Part shown: positions 47,679 to 60,900 of the stretch, piece by piece
How positions within the stretch are numbered: the stretch's first letter is position 1
Layout: each line of letters opens with the position of its first letter
NCBI RefSeq assembly: GCF_016906535.1
Contig: NC_057374.1
Coordinates: forward strand, 1,612,001-1,676,000
Reading direction: 5' to 3'
Length of the DNA: 64,000 bases
DNA from: Rhizoctonia solani
Taxonomy: Eukaryota > Basidiomycota > Agaricomycetes > Cantharellales > Ceratobasidiaceae
Notes under the pieces: generated by a model
What the model saw: only the letters and a program-made list of their open reading frames with translations
Databases searched by the model: none
Told to the model about the DNA's origin: nothing
Position numbers and translations under genes: made by a program

Positions 47679-50452
47679 TTACACCTCGGGATCGGTTTCG
47701 CCCTTGAGTGCGTTTTGGATAATGCTCACGACAGCAAGGAAAGTAGTACCGGGTGAGGTTTCGAGTTTTTGACAAGTCTCTGGATTTAAAGCGCTGAAAA
47801 AAAAGCGACCAAGACCAAGGATCACATTTTGGAAGATGAGGCTTGATCCCCACCCATTACCAAACCCTTTTAGGATCTTTATAAGTTCGCTTTGGTTATG
47901 TGCGCAATAATGAAGTTGTGTGGTTTTCCATTCTGCAATCGAGCTGAATTCGTCCTGGTTCATCTTGTTAAGCACCACTTGTGCGCCCGCAGTTGGATTA
48001 TCGCCCCTCTTGTCCAGGTGAGCAGCAACAGACCAGAAGATAACCCAGAAGAACGACTCGAGGTCATAAACAAAGCTATGATGATAGCGTTCACCAGCTT
48101 GCACGGAAAGAACACTGGTAGCCATGAATGCTGGAGTGCCCTGTAATCGGCTCTTTAGCTCAGTCGTATGCCTCAGGGGCCCAATCCGCTTACTGTTCGA
48201 TAATCTACCACCCTGTTTCTTATGCATTTGCCTTGATGGCCATCTTTCTCACTTGTTGCTTTGATATGCACACCCTGGCCCAAGTTATTCTTGCGGCGCT
48301 TCCTTCCACTTACATTGGCTGTGTCTTCATCGCGCGGTCGAATGACCTTCCCATTTTGCTTTCTAGGAGTTAGTGGGCCTGAGTTTGCCTTTCCTGAAGG
48401 CGGAGAGTGTCGCGCATGCAGGTCGAAGTCCGAAAGTAGCCCCATTGGGTCGCGGCGCCCAAGATCCTGCAGTACTTGACGCAGTTTCTTCTCCGAGTCA
48501 GCTAGTTCCGGAGCCACGGGCAGCTCTGTCTGTTCCCGCCACTTCCTCTCAGCAAACACCTGTCCCTTCTTCACTATCATCACATTGCCATCGCTCACAT
48601 CTCGATGTATGATTCCAAGGTTGTACATCCCCCAGTAGCCTGCTAATCTATAAGTAATTGTTCGTACATGCAGTATTAACTTGACATTACCTATCATTGC
48701 ATCCAGAATGACGGTCATGAAATGCTCTGGAAACTTTGCCTTGCATAGCGCAACTCCAACGATCAGCATAAGTGCATACGAGTATATGCGCAAGGATCGC
48801 ACAAATGGAGTCGAATGATGCTCCGTTGTGTTCACCTCCTCTGATTGAAGATACGACAGTTATCACAATTTACACAAGCTGTAAAGAGGCAAATACTTAC
48901 CAGGCTCTTCGCCATTTTCTTCATCTAGCACTAGTATGTCAATGTCCTGCATCCTGTCACACACCTCTAGCCCATCCACTTCAACTGTTGTGTCCACGCA
49001 CTTCGCCTCCTTGCACCGACCCTCGGCTTGTTTTTCACATCGACACTTGCCAGGTATATATACATCCCAGTGACCAGAGTGCTGGGGAAGCCCAAACATT
49101 CCGTGGACTTCCTCTAGCACATCGCCTTCTGGAGTGCGTTCTGCGTCGCGCCACATAAGCTTGAGCGCATACTCTCGAGGCTCAACTTTCTTTGTTGCCT
49201 TTTGTTTGGCCTTGCGGCCTGGGTTTGCGCCTGCTTGTTGGTCGAACTTGAGTACTTCTTGTATATGCAGTACGATTGTTGCGCGGCCTCGGATGCATTG
49301 TCGGTGGCATAGTAGTTTGATCACCTTGAACCGCTGCAGACGATCCATAATTGCGGATATTGGGCCCTTGTTCTTGCTGTGTAGTGAGCCTGCTGAATGC
49401 CTGTCGAGCTCCGACTCCGGTAGGTCAATATAGTAAGTCAGGCGCCCAGCCTTGTTGCGTTCAAACGTGAATGCTGGATCCAGCCCCTCGTCAACCCGGT
49501 CTAACATCAATAGGGACGCAAATGCACGCGTGAACGTGTCCGACTGCTCTATCATGTTGATAGAACCTGAGTACAGCACTCCAGCCCGGTCGAACCGCAC
49601 AAACGTTGCATGATGACCGCAGATCAGCAATGCATATAAGTGACGACGGTGTAGCTGGTGGACAAACATGGCTCGAGCATACCGACACAGTTGCTTGATG
49701 CCGCCTTTGTGGTGTTGAGCCAACCTCTTGACCTCAATGGGCATGCGGACGTTCTCCCAGTGACGCTGCTCGTCTTGAAATAGCACAAGGTCTGGCTTGA
49801 TATTCTCGGTATTGGCAAGGTCGGAGGAAATGGGATACTTGTGATTATCGATGATTGGAACTGTTGCCGGTCTGTTGTTGGATCTAGGAACCAAGTCGAG
49901 GGGAGGTCCATGTACTTGATCCACTGCGTTTTTTATTGTGTTCAGTACATCCAGCACAGGCTTGTATAGCTTGTTCTCGTGAGAGATCAGTCTCGGGAAT
50001 GACCATTTGCCGCGTTTGAATTGGCTCTTGTTTTCGCGGCAAGACTGAAGGATGCTATCAAGTTTCGCATCATCGCCAGACAGAAAATGGTCGATAAATT
50101 TCGGGTCCTTGAATATTGCGCCACGCAGCTCACGCTCAATTTCAATATCCATCGTGTTCTGCTTCTGTGACTTGGGCTCGGCGGTTGATGGTTTGTTTTT
50201 CTGAGCAGCGTAGGAAGCGCGGTAGGACTTGGGGGACGTACGAATGGTGCCAGCAGTTGACTGACGGAAAGGTGTGTCCAAGTTGGCTTGGCTCAGCCTT
50301 TGAGGTGTAGCCCGGAGAATGGGCTCAGGGGCCGGTGCGTTCTTTGTCCCAGATGAAGCACGAGTCGACCTGCGCCCGGTATTTAACTTGGAACTGTTAT
50401 CGGCAACCTTTGTTGGTCTTGAGTTGTGGGTACGTTTATGCTTTGGAGGCAT
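47679..50452 (-). CDS. FunK1-type protein kinase
   Basis: Fungal-specific kinase-like family, strongly expanded in Agaricomycetes. Start MPPKHKRTHNSRPTKV at 50452, a basic disordered N-terminus, then the FunK1 N-terminal domain (HENKLYKPVLDVLNTIKNAV, KPDLVLFQDEQRHWENVRMP, EVKRLAQHHKGGIKQL). A CxC-type cluster (CRCEKQAEGRCKEAKC) sits in the variable middle. After an intron near 48840-48900 the catalytic half shows GIIHRDVSDGNVMIV (HRD Asp and the DxxxN Asn, about 48600) and LLSDFDLHA, where DFG is DFD, usual for this family. The C-terminal lobe has GTPAFMATSVL and YHHSFVYDLESFFWVIFWSV, ending at TAA 47679-47681. About 850 aa. Substrates unknown. Confidence 0.85.
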
Positions 50453-53169
50453 GACTAAATTGGACTAGACCAGACAATGGGGAGGGTGGGACTACTTACG
50501 TCGATACCTTGGGTCTTTAAGAGCCCCTATGATGCCTAGACAGACTGATCAATATCTCCTAAGATCTTGGGTGGTCAATGTTGATCATTCAGGCTAGGGG
50601 CTGATGATCTCAAAATGTGTGGCGAAGAACGGGCGATTTCTAAAATCTCTAAGCACGTGCAAATGGGTTGGGTACGGCAAAGACCCTGTTGATCAAGACG
50701 GACCACAATGACCCGATCATGATGTACGAAAGCCTCAGGGGATACGTATTGACATATATCTGCCTAGCTGCGCAACAAATAATTACATGAGTAGAATAAA
50801 ATGTGCATACACATGGGTTAAGTAAGTCTGCATGTGTACTACAGGATAGTGGTGGGAGTAACGGGTTGCTACAAGATATTTAGATGCACAGAGGTGTATA
50901 GAGTGATCCAAGCCCAAAGTCAGGGTCAAGACTAATATACCTACTCCTGAATTGGCGCCTGCGGGTCCCAGCAACCTGGCCAATAGCACTGACAAAACTG
51001 ACCAAAATATTACAAGGAAAGAGGTACATTTCTAACTTAACACTAGATTACCATGAGTTTAGATAATCTCAAACCTGATATTGTATGAGTCTGCTAGGTT
51101 TCGGCGCTAGATATGGACAACAATATACAGTATAGCTCATCATAAACCATGTATTACAATTAATGAGACAGAGTCTGGTTAGTCCGGTAGTGGCACACAA
51201 ATAAATAAATCAAAAATTTGAACTCATACACACCTTCAACAATGCCTCTTGTGGTCATACATTCTGGATAGCACTAATGAGCGTATTTGTACGCATACAC
51301 GCGCCACCCACACTCGCATTGATTAGATGCTACTCAATTAGTGCCTCTTGGTTTGTTGCGTGCGGTGTTTTTATTGAGGTGGCTCACTTGGCTTACTAAC
51401 TACAAGCTGCTGTTTGTGTAAGAATATTACAGTAGGGTTAAGTGTTAGACTCGCAGAACGTTATCGGATGATTAAGCAGTAAACGCTATGCAAGGCAAAC
51501 CGCGGCAGCGAAGGCTACAAATCGAGAGTTTTGAGTGTGTAATAATAGAAGCAAGTGTATTCTACAATTAAATTGGATTTGCAAGCGATGAGAGGCATCG
51601 GATCGAGCCTTCCACACATATTTATACATTTATGCACAAAAGGTGCACACATGCAAAGGGGCTGCAGACTCCAGGAGAAAGACCGGAGGCAAAACAGAAG
51701 AATAAATGAGTATAACATAATAAGCGAAATTGAGAAAGAAGTGAAGGGGTGCACAGGAAGGCGGCGGAGGAGGCGAACCGATGGGCTTGTTGACGATCGT
51801 TTCGTAGGTCATGGTCCAAGTATCGGCGGAATTACCCGAATGGGAGGGATGTCGACACGATGGCGCGATGAGGGCGTGGTGACGCGAGGTTAGTGTTGTA
51901 CGATACGCGATGGGTGTCTATGTCGCATGAAAACGACAGGAAAAGTGCAGGCCGGCAAGGCAGCAAGGCGCCGACGGGGTGTCGATGAAGTGGTCGTCGC
52001 GTGTATCCGAGCCTCGCTACCTCTCTTACGCACCCTCCGATGTTTTCTTGTCTTTCTCTTTCTTACTCTCTCTTAGCGCGATTGGTCTTGGTTTGTGAGC
52101 GGGTATGTAGCTGCGTAAATATGAATTCAAAAATGACGGGTACATGTGCGGTGTTTTTTTTTTTTTTTAATACACGTCCATATATAAACCAATACGGGAG
52201 CTACATGTGCACGTGTGCAGTGTGTAACGGTGTTGTGGACCTTGATTCGTAGCATCAGGTTCTTTTGATCCAGTTGTGAACCTCGCTATGCCTGCGATAA
52301 ATACTTCTGAAGAATGCTCTATTGTATCTTATGTACATCGGCGGTAGACACCGAGCGGGAACTGCTGACTGGTAAGAAGCATGTGACTCACCTAGGCACC
52401 TGGATCGGAAATGAACACGGTTGATTAAGCCACCACTCTGCAGAATCCATCGGAGCTCGTGAGCCCGAAATGCTCGGGAAGCTTAAACGAGACGCTCCTG
52501 GTGATCTCATTTATGGCTCTTGATTATTTCACGCTCATGAGCTCCGGCGGATTTTGCAGAGCAGCCCGAGTAGTATTTGTTAGTATTTTATCTCACATCG
52601 GCCTTTGTTTGGACTCACCAACCTATCTTATATAATCGCAGGACCATATACCCTTTTTGTCAAATCTGAGGTACTAACTTCTTTTTCTCCATGGGATGTA
52701 GTTCAAGTTCGTAACGCCCGTAAACATACAAGCCTTCGTATCGATATTTGTTATGCTCACTGTGCTATGCCCCAACTATATGGCTGCCCTGCCTTGTGTT
52801 GAACATATTGTCTTTTAACCTGTTGCAACCCGCATAAATCTTAGAATAGAATAACTGTAATATGAAGCTAGAGCATGGCGCGTGCTTTGCGATAGGGAGG
52901 AGGTGAGAGGTAGGCATGGGGGGGTCGGGCCAAACTCCATATATAGATCTGACAATCAGCTGAACAAATTTCTGACAGGGGCTAGACAGCCTGCTATCGT
53001 GCTCTTTTGTGCATTGATCCATAATAAAGAACACCACAGAGCCATCTGCATACCTTCCGAATATAGAAACACCGAGAGTACCATATACGTCAATTGAATC
53101 CTAGAACTGTGGGGAGCTTAGAGCACTCGCTAAACAAAACACGCCAAAGATAATCACATTGTCTCTTGT
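50453..53169. other. long intergenic region
   Basis: About 2.7 kb without a supported gene. It contains the second foldback element (52436-52561), a run of about 17 T near 52152-52168 that could be the reversed poly-A of an old retroposon, and purine-rich sequence at 51650-51780. Open frames on both strands are short and without domains. Confidence 0.5.
52436..52561. repeat. 126-bp foldback (MITE-like) element, copy B
   Basis: Imperfect palindrome bounded by CTCTGC and GCAGAG, with shared internal blocks GGAGCTCGTGAGC and CCCGAAATGCTCG. It matches copy A at 17845-17969 in size, ends and arms, though its right half has diverged more. Confidence 0.7.
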
Positions 53170-54498
53170 CTAACAGACAAAGAAGTAAAAGGCTATCAAA
53201 ACTAGGATCATGGCAACAATTGCAGTAGTCCCTGATGTCTCTTGCTGTGCCAGCACACAACCACTCTTGCGTTCTGGAGACGGAGGGTGCTTTCCAGCCT
53301 CATCAATTGCAGCCACATCCTCCTCAGTCAGGGGCGCTACGGGACGGCTCTAGTTAGATGTTCTTATCGAATATACCGAGCGAAGCACCACTTACGCAAT
53401 CTTAGGGTGGCCAGATATTCTTGGATGCGTTCTTTTCGCGAAGTCGTGCTTCAATAGTTTCAGCAAGCATGATAACGTGTGAGCCTAAAGATCCAACACA
53501 TACGTGACAACAACTACACCCTTGGCACGAATCCAGCTCATGAGAACCTGTGCTGGAGTAGCTTTCGGGCCGAGCCGCGTCGCTATCCTCTCAATTACAA
53601 CATCTACGGGTCCTCCAGGTAGTTTAGTAATTGGCCTGTGATGTGCAGAAATGAGTCAATTAGCTACGCTCCTGTGTGTACACCACCTACGTGAGTCCGC
53701 TGTAGCTTTCGATCCTAATCCCATGCTGCTCTGCAAACTTGAGCAGTTCGGCTTGTTCATGATAGTTGTATGGGTGGAACGGAATCTGTCAACTGGATAA
53801 GCCAGAATCCTTTAAGCTGATACTAAAGAATGGATCACCTGGTTTACGGCGGGGATGATCCTGCCATGTTCGATGATGAGCTTGAGCTGACCAATACTGA
53901 AGTTTGAGACTCCAATAGATCTGGATAAAGGTCTTTCGGTTAGATCTTTTCGAGAATCGTACCATGAAATGCACTTGCTTAGCCTTCCCATGAGCATGCG
54001 CACGCTCTAACTCGGACCATGTCTTCAAAATATCAGGGGCGAAGTGGGGCCAATGGATAAGGTATAAATCTACGTAGGATAGTCCTAGCTAAATGCATGT
54101 TCATTCAGCTCATCAATACAAACCTATCGTCTATTTAGTGGATGGGGAATGCTCGCCTTCTTGAGACTAATGTCGAGAGCCTCCTCGGCATCAATATGTC
54201 CGCCATACTTTGTCGTGACCCAGATATCGTCTCGAACGAGCTTCCCAAGCTTCTGTTTCTCGATATCAACCTTGTCTTTTCCAACCAGTTCAGCTTCTCC
54301 AAAAGCTTGCTTAAGGGCCTCTCCAACGCTCTCCTCATTTTGATACACTTGCGCCGTATCAACATGGTTAAACCCCCCCTCAATAGCCTGCACAACGTAA
54401 GCAGTAGCATCTTTCCCAAACAGAGCAGACCCCGTGCCAAAAGCGATGGCGGGGATAGCACGCTTGTCGTTGAGTGGGAGAGTTGGAATGGGAGACAT
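53170..54498 (-). CDS. aldo-keto reductase with C-terminal membrane anchor
   Basis: NADPH-dependent carbonyl reductase of the AKR superfamily. Start MSPIPTLPLNDKRAIPAIAF at 54498. The catalytic tetrad is visible: Asp and Tyr in NHVDTAQVYQNEESVG, Lys in WVTTKYGG, His in VDLYLIHWPHF. Cofactor-site blocks KSIGVSNFS, AVNQIPFHPYNYHEQAELL and VVVTTTSRKERIQEYL follow. The middle intron 53921-53978 begins GCAAGT, a GC-AG intron needed to keep the frame. Unusually the protein continues past the usual AKR end into CVLAQQETSG and a hydrophobic run TTAIVAMILVLIAFYFFVC ending directly at the stop (53170-53172): a tail anchor that would hold the enzyme on the cytosolic face of a membrane. About 330 aa. Substrate not predictable. 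Confidence 0.85.
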
Positions 54499-54964
54499 TG
54501 AGGTGGGAAGAACGAGGATTGCGACACATCAAAAAGCGTTATCATAAATTATTGGTAAGGTAGTCGATTGATCATTCGTCAGGGTGCGTCAATGGTGGTT
54601 GAAATCGGGTGCGCGTGACGACATAGCCACACGCGATTTGTTTTGAGAACCAACACCAATGTCAGAAGCCGAGGCACTCAATGAGAGATACACGCAGAAA
54701 ATAGAGCAAAAGTTCAAAATCAGTAGACTTGATATAAATGGCTGATTCGGTGACAGGATAAATAAGCTGCACAAAACGTGTATCGCAGCTAAATGAGCAT
54801 CTAGCGTACCAGTACAAGATTTCGCTTCAGTAAAAAGAAATTGCTATAGAACCAATGGCATATGATAAAGTTGAAAAGAGAACAGATATGCACACGTGTT
54901 TCGGCAAACGCTCCAAGAAAAAGATCCCACTTTCATCCCAAAAGCTCTCCCCGACCCCCACAGC
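54499..54964. other. intergenic gap
   Basis: About 470 bp between the phytochrome 3' end and the aldo-keto reductase 5' end, both on the minus strand. No gene seen. Confidence 0.55.
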
Positions 54965-57900
54965 TCAATTATGCGGCACTCGCAGAATAGGATTCGGTTC
55001 TCCGAGCCATCCTCCGACTTCCCATTTTCCGGGTTGGTATTTGTCCTTCTGGCGCTGATCGAGATCGGTGATACCCTTCATGATTGTTCGTAAACGATCG
55101 AATCCAATGGGCTTCAGGATCCATCCATCCATGCCTAGGTCATGCATCTCTTCCCGCTGCTTTTCGCGCAAAGATGCTGATACCGCAAAGATAGGAATAC
55201 GTCCATTCAGGCGCATAGAAGTACGGTCAGCGGCTATCGCAGAGGTTTCTTCGGGAGAGGCAGCCTCGAGTTTACGAATAGCCTTGGTAGCGCCGAATCC
55301 ATCCAAGATGGGCATTCTATTTAGCAGGATTAGGCGAGCCTGTCAAAAAATAGATGGACGCTTACTGGATATCCATCAGAACACAATCCCATTCCCGATC
55401 CCCCTCGACTTTTTGGACAGCCTCTTGTCCGTTGGTCGTGTGCAGAACTTCATGCCCGTCCATTGCGAGACGTTTGCACAAAATTTTACGATTGGTATCG
55501 TCGTCCTAACAAAGCATCAATATTGTTTGGTGTTTCGGAGATTCATTGCGACCCACCTCCACAACCAGAATCCTCAATTTTATGATGCTCTCTCCACTAG
55601 ATCCAGCCGCCTTCTTTCCGCCTCTTTTCCCAGCCCCAACCTGCACCGGATGGTCCTCCAGTTGCTTTTGGACCCGATTGGCAGCCTGCTCGAGTACCGG
55701 CGCTTGGCTCTCTCCCGCAACCGACGGCTTGTCCATATCAAATTCGTCCATCTTGACGCCGCGAATCGGCCACTTGGATCCCTCGACTGGAAAGACGCCA
55801 GCAGGCGGGTTGACAGGCCGTGTGCTCACGCGTGCCATAGGAGGGTTCTGTGTGGATGGTTGTCGCTGCATTCCCGGAGGCGATGCTCGGATGCCACGGG
55901 ATGACGGGGATGACATGTGGCCAGGAGGAGCGGACAAGGCTTCGACCAGGCTTTCGATTCGGCTATTGGCTGAGCGTACCGAGGCAGATGCAGCCGATGC
56001 GTATGCGGACCCCATACTGCTCCTCCTAGACCTCTCGACGTTGTTTCCGGATTGAGGTGAGAATGATTGTTCAGATGACGAGCCATCGGGAAGAGCAAAT
56101 GGAATCAAGAATGAGAAGCGGGAACCTTGGCCTTGCTTAGAGTCAACTCGAAGTTGGCCGCCTAGTTGTTCTACGATGCGCGCAACGACCGCTAGACCCA
56201 AACCTTGTGCCGAAATTAGTATCAAGCCTTGTGTATCGAGGTCAAAGCATACCCAAGCCCTGAGATTCACCCGATCGCGGTATCGAAGATTCGACCTGCT
56301 CAAACTCACGGAAGATACTCTCCAGTTTGGCGCTCGAGATTCCACACCCAGTATCAGCCACGACAATCTCAACCGCCACTTCTTTCGAATCTCGCAGTCC
56401 AATAGGCTCCTTGAATCGTCGACATTCAACATTGATTTGTCCGGTTTCCGTATACTTTACTGCATCGCTTTTGAGTACAACTCGGTTAGGGACAATAAAA
56501 GTACAAACCAGCATTAGCAGTCAAATTCGACACCACCGTCCGAATCTTTTTCGAATCGCCAGTCACCATTTGCGGGCAGTCGCTCGTATCGACAATAAAC
56601 CCGATCCGGCGACGCATCGCTTCGATACGATAGAGGGTGACAGCATCTTCGATCGTGCCTGGCAGATCGAACGGTTCGTTGAAAGATGTTTCGTTTCCGG
56701 TTTCGTGCCTGGTCAGATCGAGGAGGTCGTTGATCGTGAAAAGAAGGCTCTAAAACGGGTTTATTAAGGGGGTTGCATGCGCATATACGCTACTGACTCG
56801 TGAGGCGGTGTGAGACCTGACCAAGTTTTCGCGCGTTTCCGAGTCCAGGGGGCCGTTCAATGCCATTTCAAGATAACTAGTCATAAAAGTCAAGCCTGAT
56901 CTTTACGCATCACAACTGGTACTCACTTGATTATATGGTTAAGAGGTGTTCGTACTAAAACCCCAGTCCCATAAGTACAATCCGACGGACACATCGAAAC
57001 GGCTACCGACCTTCATGACTCGCGTTAGAAAGTAATAAATTAGTCAACTGATTCGTCTTCAATGCCGTTTCCTTTTGTCTCCAGACTTCGATAAACTGTG
57101 CACCGTGAATGAGCCTCTTGTGCCGGCCAAACATCGCAGGACCTCACCTTTCCGTATACCAGTGCCAACACACCAGCCGTCTCGAGCTGTTCGTCCGTCC
57201 AAGCTCTACACCGCCCAGAAACCGTTTCTTTCCACGCCTGTCCATAGGGGGAAAGAAGTAAGTCTCGCTATGGATTCACCACTACACACAACCAAAACCG
57301 ACCTTGAACGATTTTCTCGGCTCCAAGAAGGCGCCGGACCCTGCTCCAGGCTTAAACGGCTTCCCGGCCCAATGCACATCTCGCAACTGCCCTTTACGCA
57401 TGAGCGCGATAAAGTCCTTGCCTCCGGGCGAAAGCGGGACATAGAGTAGCCCAGCAACGACGTCTAATCCGGTGGGCAACTTGAGATCGGGAAAGTCGGT
57501 CTTGACCGCTTGGGAGACTTGCATAAGACTACGGGGGAGATTATGGGTGCATGTGGAATCGAAAAATAGAAAGAGACCTACTTGAACTGTTTCAAGCGCA
57601 GATACTCGGCGACGAGCAACGTCTCCTGTCCATGTTCGTTGGGACCCAGAATCTTGGCTCCCTCGCCAATCACGAGTACACCGAAATCCGCATCAAAGAG
57701 ACTGATTAGATCTTCCGCGTTTGAAACAATGTATCCCGTCGGATGTTGCTCGGTCGGAATGGTCGAGATCTATAGGGAATAGCAAACTCATCCATCAAAG
57801 CCGCATTTTGTTAAAAATGAGACGCACCAGCTTTCTCGTATGCAACCGCTGCGCATAACTCAAGCGCTCAATGTTCCGCGAGATCGAGTCGGACAGGAGC

Positions 57901-60900
57901 CTGAGCATCTGCCGCACGGGAAAAGACACGCGCATTCCGTGCGGGCCGTACGAATGGCATGCGATCAGACCCCACAGCTGGCCAAACGTCACAATCGACT
58001 GGAAATGCCAACAAAATCAGCTAGTACAACTACTATAACAAGCAACGTACGATCGACATGGACGCTCGAACACCCATATTCGCCAAGTCTGCAAAGCCGT
58101 TGAGTTGCACGGTACATAAAAGTATAGTTGCGAAACCACATACACTTGATGTGAATGGGACTCATGGCGCGTAAGCACGAGTGTGTCATGTCCTGAAAAA
58201 ATAACAATAACCAAGGGTCAGCAGGGGGCGAATCATACGTCATATCCGATGCCGGGCGCCTTATCGGAGTTGTCCCAGGTTGATTTTCGTCCGAAGCCGA
58301 AGGGGTATAAAGGCAACGAGAAGTTCCGGGGCAATCCCTCTCGAGATTTTTCCCTCTTGGATTTACCCCGCTCCCCTTCCCCCCTCCTTGCTTCCTCCCG
58401 GCCCACCACCACACACAATGGCACAAACTCACCAACGGACTCTCCAAATCTGATCGATCCCTGACTACAAGTCTCGCCGTCGTCTGCCCGCGATCGTACA
58501 ACAGCCGGACCTTGTCTTGACACGACTTTTAACACCAAGCACAGAATCCAGATATAGTATACGCACTGATGGTGTATAATTCTCGGGCCTACCCCCACGT
58601 AACTCCACGTCAGCCCACTGCGAGGACAACACATGCGTGCTTACCTGGGCTGGAATATCCGCAGCTGGGAAATGCAGTCCCTTGTAAATATCGTGTGTCT
58701 GACTCCAGTCGACCAACTCGGCCACGACCTATTTCCATACCCATTAGCCCCCTCTCTCGTCTTTCCTCGGTCCCCTAGGCCGGAAGGGGACAACACACCT
58801 GTCCGTTCCACTGCTCATCAAACTGGTACACCAACACACGATGAAACTGGGTCAATCCTTGATAACCCCCACCACGACCTTTAAAAAACTCTCCAAATCG
58901 GGCGCAGAGCCCAACTGATCGTTGACCTGGGCCAACACGGCAAACACATCCATGGTCCCGACTCCGCCGGCCCCCGCGCCCCCCCGACGCGGACCGTGTC
59001 CGTCCCGGGTGATCCGGCGCATGCGCTCGAGCGCGCGGAGCGGGCGGGAGCGCGACGTGGTGGATTCGACGACGTCTTCGGGCGACGGGAACCATGCGTC
59101 GTCGCCTACTAGACCGCGCAGCTCGGTCGGGTCCAGATCGCCCTCGGTCAGTGCTTGGGCATTGGCGGTTCTCCCGCCAGACGAGGACGGGTCGGTGACG
59201 GTGCCGTGCATCCCGCCCCTGGTCGTTTCTCCCAATCGATGTCGGGGCGTCCGGTCACGGTCGCAGACGACTGGCCCGACGTTTTCCCAGACTCGACTTG
59301 TCCTTTTAGCGGCGACTCGCTTTGATCGGGGGCTGGGGTGGATGTGGGCACAGCCGTGGGGGTCGTCTCGTCCGGTTTGGATTGGTCTTTGGGCGGCGGA
59401 TCGTCTGATTTTCCAACAACGACGGGAACAACGACTTCTCCCTCGGTCAACCCTTCTCCAGCCACTTCGCCCGTCTTGCCATCCTCGGGAGACGTCCCTT
59501 CGATTGCATCTTGTCCTGTACCGGTCGGGACTGCCTTTGGTGCGTCTGTCGCGCATATGAGAAAAGGACCTACGAGACCAAGGCCCAACTTACTGTCTTT
59601 GCCTTGCTCGGTGACACTTGAACCTCCCGTTCCACCGCTCGTCGCGGTCCGAGCCCCCGCACTCCCTGTTCCCGCACTCCCCGCCCCTGCACTCCCTGTC
59701 CCTGTTCCTGCACTTCGCACCCCTGCACTCGAACTCCCGCTTCCAGTTCCAGATTTGGCACCACCCGCGCTTGCAGAACCACTCGAGCGACTGGCTATCC
59801 CGGGCGAATCAAGGGCCAGGGCAGGTGTATATGGCGGGTAAAGTGGGTTAAATATATCGCGCTCGAGTTCAAATTCAAGTACAATCAACGGAGACAACGG
59901 GTCATCGTCGTCGTCGAATTTGTTCGAACCCGATAGGTCTATGAATACGGTAACCACCATCGAGATATCAAAACCAGGAAACAGACCGAACCCGGAGAAG
60001 GGAATAAGAAATAATGGCGGGCAAGGAACGGAGGATGGGAAGGCTGACCTGAGGATGAGCCTTCGGCTTGCTTCTGGGGCTGCCTCGGCCGGTGAGCGGC
60101 ACACCAGCAAGTCCATTCTCTCCGGCCCGAAGAATTATTTGCAAAGGCGGGGTCATTCAAGGACGAACCAGGCTCGCCCCAGCCGCTGAGGAGAAAAACT
60201 TGAGGGGAGTCCTCGGTGGCGTCGGATGCGTCGAGTTCGGGATCGTGGAGGAATTGGACATTGTCCCAGAGAATGTCTGCTTGGCTGTCGGGTAATGTTT
60301 GAGTGAGGCAGTCGAGGGAAAAAAGGTATTTGGGGGATAGACCGAGTAATTCTCCTGCATTCTGTACAAGAGTTAGCGAGCAAATAAATATAGAGGATAA
60401 AGTATGCACTCGCCTCTGAGACTTGTCGCACGACCAAATTGCCGGTTTCATAGTCCTCTTCGACAGCAATAAGTACACCAAAGCCCTGGACTGCTCCAGG
60501 CACACGAATAGGCTCGTCTTCGCAGCGGGTCAAACGACCTTCGCGGCCGACGACGACATGATGGCCGTCCTCGTCCTGGACATGCTGGAAGCGAACAGTG
60601 ACAAGCTCCTGGCTCTCTTCAGAGATGCCCGAGATGGAGACGGCCTCGGATTCGATAGTGGCGAGCTGGCCTTGCTGGCTCTGACTGCGACTGGGGTCAC
60701 GCTGTGGAGGGACGGTGCGACGTACAGGGGGTTTGCCAGATGCATTGCTATCGCTTCGACTTCCTCCCGTGCCAGTACCAGTGCCTGTTCCTGTTCCGGC
60801 CGGACCAGTGCCGGTGCCAGTGGTGCTTGACTGGGATCCCTTGTGGACACTGCGACGAATGACCTCTCCGTCGACGCTGTCGTGGAGAATGACACCTCCG

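Noticed and set aside
52150..52170. Poly-T run as proof of a retroposon
   Set aside because: No flanking duplication and no match to the 31-kb element end; kept only as a note in the intergenic entry.
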